A DNA stretch of 51,127 bases from positions 1 through 51,127 of the forward strand of contig PNJY01000007.1 in the NCBI GenBank assembly GCA_013822125.1, written 5' to 3'. Position 1 is the stretch's first letter; each line of letters starts with the position of its first letter. A program made the translations under genes and the position numbers. Source of the stretch: Erythrobacter sp. Its GTDB lineage: Bacteria; Pseudomonadota; Alphaproteobacteria; Sphingomonadales; Sphingomonadaceae. The notes below the pieces were generated by a model. It was not told where the DNA came from. It saw only the letters and a program-made list of their open reading frames with translations, and searched no databases. Positions 48,179-51,127 of the stretch are shown here, piece by piece.

Positions 48179-50222
48179 ACACTCCCGCATGATAGAAATC
48201 GTAGATCTTTCGCGCGACCGTGGCGCTGACTCCCGGCGCGCGCATCAAGTCCTCATAAGCAGCGGCGCGCACCTTGCCCGCGGTGCCGAAATGCAGCAGC
48301 AGTGCGCGCTTGCGCGCCGGGCCGATGCCGGGGATTTCGTCAAGCGGTGAAGCCGAAATCGCCCGGCTGCGCTTCGCCCGATGCGCGCCGATGGCAAATC
48401 GGTGAACCTCGTCGCGCAGGTTCTGCAGATGGAACAGCACGGGCGAATTGGTTGGCAGCGTCTTTTCGCGCCCGTCGGGGAAATGGAACACCTCGCGTCC
48501 CTCGCGCCCGTGATGCGGCCCTTTGGCGATGGCGATCAAGGGCACGTCCTCGATTCCCAGCTCCTCCAGCGCGTCGCGCACCGCGCTCATCTGACCCTTG
48601 CCGCCATCAATCAGCACCAGATCGGGCCAGGCGCTGCCGTGGTCACGAGTACCCACCCCGCTGCGACTATCCTCACCTTCGGGCTCGGCAAGTCTCGCTC
48701 CCCTCCCGCGTGCGGGAGGGGTTGGAGGTGGGTCTGAACCTTCGCTGCTGACGGCCAGATCACGGAACCTCCGCCGCATGACCTCGCGCATCATGCCGAA
48801 GTCGTCATCGGTCTGCGCTTCGCGGATATTGAATTTGCGGTACTGGTTCTTGCGGAAACCCTCCGGTCCGGCAACCACCATGGCGCCGACCGCCTTGGTG
48901 CCCTGGATATGGCTGTTATCGTAGATCTCGATCCGGTCGGGCGGCGCATCGAGTTCGAGGAATTCGGCCAGTTCGCGCAGCACCTTCGCCTTGGAACCGC
49001 TTTCGGCCATGCGCCGATCGAGCGCCTCGGTAGCGTTGCGCTGCGCCTGTTCCATCAGTTTGCGCCGTTCGCCGCGCTGCGGGACCGAAAGCGCGACCTT
49101 GCGCCCCGCCAGAGTTCCCAGCGCCTCTGCAATCAGTTCGCTCTCAGGCAAATCGCGGTCGACCAACACCGTTGGCGGCGGCGGAACCTCCTCATAGAAT
49201 TGCAGCAGCACATCGGCCAGTACCTGCGCTTCATCCAGTTCCCTGGTATGCGCTGGGAAGAAGGCTCGGTGGCCCCAGTTTTGCCCGCCACGGATAAAAA
49301 AGGCCTGGATACCTACCTGCCCGCCCTTCGCTGCCAGCGCGAACACATCGGCATTGCCGACACCTGCCGCGTTTATCGCCTGCGAACCCTGGATAAAGGT
49401 CGCCGCGCGCAACCGATCGCGCAGGATCGCGGCGCTCTCGAAATCGAGCGACTCGGCCGCATACTGCATCTGTTGTTCGAGCTCGTGCTGCACCTGCCCC
49501 GACTTGCCGGTGAGGAACGCCTTCGCCTGATCGACCAGCTTCTCATAGCCCTGCTTGTCGACCCGCCCCACGCACGGCGCGCTGCACCGCTTGATCTGGT
49601 AGAGCAGACACGGCCGGTCACGCCGGGCCATGAAGCTGTCGGTACAGCTCCTGAGCAGGAACAATTTCTGCAGCGCGTTGATCGTGGTGTTGACGCTGCC
49701 CGCGCTGGCGAAGGGTCCATAATAATCACCCTTGGCCTTGCGCGCGCCACGATGTTTCATGATCCGCGGAAAATCGTGATCAGCGCGCAGCAGAATGAAC
49801 GGGAAGCTCTTGTCATCACGCAAGTGAACGTTGAACGGCGGGCGGAAGCGTTTGACCAGCTGCGCCTCAAGCAGCAGCGCCTCGGCTTCCGAATTGGTGG
49901 TGACGATCTCCATGCTGCGCGTCTGGCTGACCATACGCTGCAACCGGCCGGTCAGCCCCTGCACCTGCGTGTAGTTCGCCACCCGGTTCTTCAGAGCGCG
50001 CGCCTTGCCGACATAGAGCACATCGCCGCGCGCATCGAGCATCCGATAAACCCCGGGGATGGGCCTCAGCGTCTTCACCGTGGCGCGAATCGCCGCAATC
50101 CCCGCTGCCAGATCGGGCTGCGCGCTGGCCACGGTATAAGTCGCACGCTCCTCGTGAAAACGCTCGGCGCCCCGCGGGTCGTACGGCGATCCAGCTGATG
50201 AGGTTCCACTAGTGCGCGCCAT
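48177..50222 (-). CDS. uvrC: UvrABC system protein C
   Basis: UvrC makes both cuts in nucleotide-excision repair. The GIY-YIG domain begins at GVYRMLDARGDVLYVGKA; a Cys-rich middle (DRPCLLYQIKRCSAPC), the UVR motif near DFESAAILRDRLR, the RNase-H-like domain with EIYDNSHIQGT, LIDGGKGQ and the C-terminal double helix-hairpin-helix follow. A segment of about 28 residues (497-524) comes from an inserted palindromic repeat in the linker before LVLIDGG. I take the ATG at 50222, 681 residues; the longer frame to 50447 adds a stretch unlike UvrC. Confidence 0.95.
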   Translation of the reverse strand: MARTSGTSSAGSPYDPRGAERFHEERATYTVASAQPDLAAGIAAIRATVKTLRPIPGVYRMLDARGDVLYVGKARALKNRVANYTQVQGLTGRLQRMVSQTRSMEIVTTNSEAEALLLEAQLVKRFRPPFNVHLRDDKSFPFILLRADHDFPRIMKHRGARKAKGDYYGPFASAGSVNTTINALQKLFLLRSCTDSFMARRDRPCLLYQIKRCSAPCVGRVDKQGYEKLVDQAKAFLTGKSGQVQHELEQQMQYAAESLDFESAAILRDRLRAATFIQGSQAINAAGVGNADVFALAAKGGQVGIQAFFIRGGQNWGHRAFFPAHTRELDEAQVLADVLLQFYEEVPPPPTVLVDRDLPESELIAEALGTLAGRKVALSVPQRGERRKLMEQAQRNATEALDRRMAESGSKAKVLRELAEFLELDAPPDRIEIYDNSHIQGTKAVGAMVVAGPEGFRKNQYRKFNIREAQTDDDFGMMREVMRRRFRDLAVSSEGSDPPPTPPARGRGARLAEPEGEDSRSGVGTRDHGSAWPDLVLIDGGKGQMSAVRDALEELGIEDVPLIAIAKGPHHGREGREVFHFPDGREKTLPTNSPVLFHLQNLRDEVHRFAIGAHRAKRSRAISASPLDEIPGIGPARKRALLLHFGTAGKVRAAAYEDLMRAPGVSATVARKIYDFYHAGV
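48651..48733. repeat. palindromic repeat inserted in frame in uvrC
   Basis: An 83-bp unit bounded by ACCCACC (48651-48657) and GGTGGGT (48727-48733), with a perfect stem CCCCTCCCGC / GCGGGAGGGG (48700-48721). It adds PPPTPPARGRGARLAEPEG and a few more residues to UvrC without breaking the frame. The sequence looks like an abundant sphingomonad repeat, from memory. Confidence 0.7.
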
Positions 50223-50311
50223 CGCCGAGCCATAGGCCGGGGCAAAAACAATCTCAATCGCTTGCACTCGATGCTTCGAGCAGGCAGCAAGCGACAGGAT
50301 TTGGAGGATCG

Positions 50312-51127
50312 ATGAGCGAGATTGTTGCGCCGCCACGCACCGTGGGCTTCTGGGGAACCGCGCTGTTTCCGTTGAACGGCATGATCGGGGCAGGGATTTT
50401 CGCGCTTCCCGCTGTAATCTACGCTGCTGTCGGCAGTTTTGCCCCATGGATGATGCTGATCGGAGGCGTCCTCTTCATGCCGCTTGCGCTATGTTATGCG
50501 TGGATGGCGACGCGCTTCGACCACAGCGGAGGATCGGTCCTGTATGGAGAGGCCGCGTTCGGGCGCTTCGTCGGATTTCAGGCCGGCTGGGCGCGCTATA
50601 CAAGCGCGATTGTCACCGCAGCGGCGAATACGCATGTGATGATCGCTTACCTTGCCGCCCTGTTTCCGGGGCTCGGCGGGCCGGTAGCCGGCCCGGTGGC
50701 GGTTGCAGTGGCGATCGCGGCGATCACCATGATCAACCTCTATTCGATGCGGGCCTCTGTGGGCACGTTGGGCCTTTTGACTGCAATCAAACTGGTCCCG
50801 CTCGCCGCACTGTTGTTGGCGGCCGCAGTGGTCGGAAGTGCGCGCGGGGAAATCGTATTGCCGCAATTCTCCCAGATCGAATCGGTAATCCTGCTCGCCT
50901 ATTACGCCTTTATCGGGTTCGAAAACGTGGTCGAAACGGCGGGTGAGATGAAGCGGCCCAAGCGCGATGTTCCGCGCGCCATCGTCGCTATGGTTACGGC
51001 CGTCACATTGATCTATGTCCTTGTGATCTGGGCCTATATCGCCATCGGCCCTGATAATGGCGACAGCGGTAACGCACTCGCAAATGCAGCAGGCAAGGTG
51101 ATGGGCCAGGTTGGCGCAATTGCGATC
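50312..51127 (+). CDS. APC-family amino-acid permease, N-terminal part (runs off the window)
   Basis: 272 codons are open to the window edge. FPLNGMIGAGIFALPAVI is the first helix with the G-x-G-x-I substrate motif of the APC superfamily, and about seven further hydrophobic segments follow, with GFENVVETAGEMKRPKRDVP in the loop after the sixth. The protein should import amino acids or related amines. GGAGG lies before the ATG. It is divergent from uvrC, with an 89-bp gap. The substrate cannot be told. Confidence 0.88.
   Translation, partial: MSEIVAPPRTVGFWGTALFPLNGMIGAGIFALPAVIYAAVGSFAPWMMLIGGVLFMPLALCYAWMATRFDHSGGSVLYGEAAFGRFVGFQAGWARYTSAIVTAAANTHVMIAYLAALFPGLGGPVAGPVAVAVAIAAITMINLYSMRASVGTLGLLTAIKLVPLAALLLAAAVVGSARGEIVLPQFSQIESVILLAYYAFIGFENVVETAGEMKRPKRDVPRAIVAMVTAVTLIYVLVIWAYIAIGPDNGDSGNALANAAGKVMGQVGAIAI

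Noticed and set aside
48909-50198. A 429-residue open frame on the plus strand
   Set aside because: Antisense to uvrC; no start context and no motif.

Overview
The window looks like chromosomal DNA of a G+C-rich alphaproteobacterium, most probably Sphingomonadales and close to Erythrobacter or a related genus. The evidence is the fused ispDF gene, pyruvate dehydrogenase E1-beta with its own lipoyl domain, the gene order trpG-trpD-trpC-moaC-moeA-lexA-comEC-gltX-gltA, a GTTC-N7-GTTC LexA box, a CTTG-N17-CCTATCT heat-shock promoter, and palindromic repeats typical of sphingomonads. The genus is an inference from protein style, not from a search.

Layout. 1-5292: edge of dusB, ispDF-cinA (isoprenoid and pyridine-nucleotide salvage), ratA-like and lipA on the other strand, a beta carbonic anhydrase and a secreted repeat protein. 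5501-12000: gyrA with a structured leader and a probable TTG start, DUF952, a YhhN-type membrane protein, trmFO, an EF-hand protein and a squalene/phytoene-synthase-like protein without the family's acidic motifs. 12122-14591: three TadG/TadE-type pseudopilin genes joined by start/stop overlaps. 14605-17508: pdhB, pdhA, ftsB. 17545-20050 is the accessory part: a 164-bp MITE-like element, a type B carboxylesterase, and tRNA-Arg(CCU) with two broken copies, each interrupted at the same T-loop position by a short palindromic element. 20053-22600: DUF1178, nitrilase-like amidase and glutaredoxin genes, then a small heat-shock gene with a heat-shock promoter and a ROSE-type RNA thermometer. 22600-25540: pyrG, secG, tpiA. 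25734-32377: ppiD and a trp cluster with a lipoprotein phosphodiester-glycosidase gene inside it. 32570-39998: moaC, moeA, lexA, comEC, gltX, gltA. 40014-46551: a four-gene operon, encoding a histidine-kinase-like protein without its phospho-histidine and an HPt-like protein without its histidine, divergent from a TipN-like coiled-coil membrane protein. 46554-51127: FMN-barrel protein plus TetR divergent from dsrE with paired operators, uvrC carrying an in-frame palindromic repeat, and the start of an APC-family permease.

Most genes are housekeeping. The points that stand out are the paired loss of phospho-acceptor histidines in one operon (40014-43967), the tRNA-Arg copies with inserts at one site (19627-20015), the repeat domesticated inside uvrC, the MITE-like element beside the esterase, the complete double heat control of hsp20, and the habit of convergent gene pairs to share small palindromes that carry both stop codons. 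No CRISPR array, intact insertion sequence, integrase or prophage module was seen.
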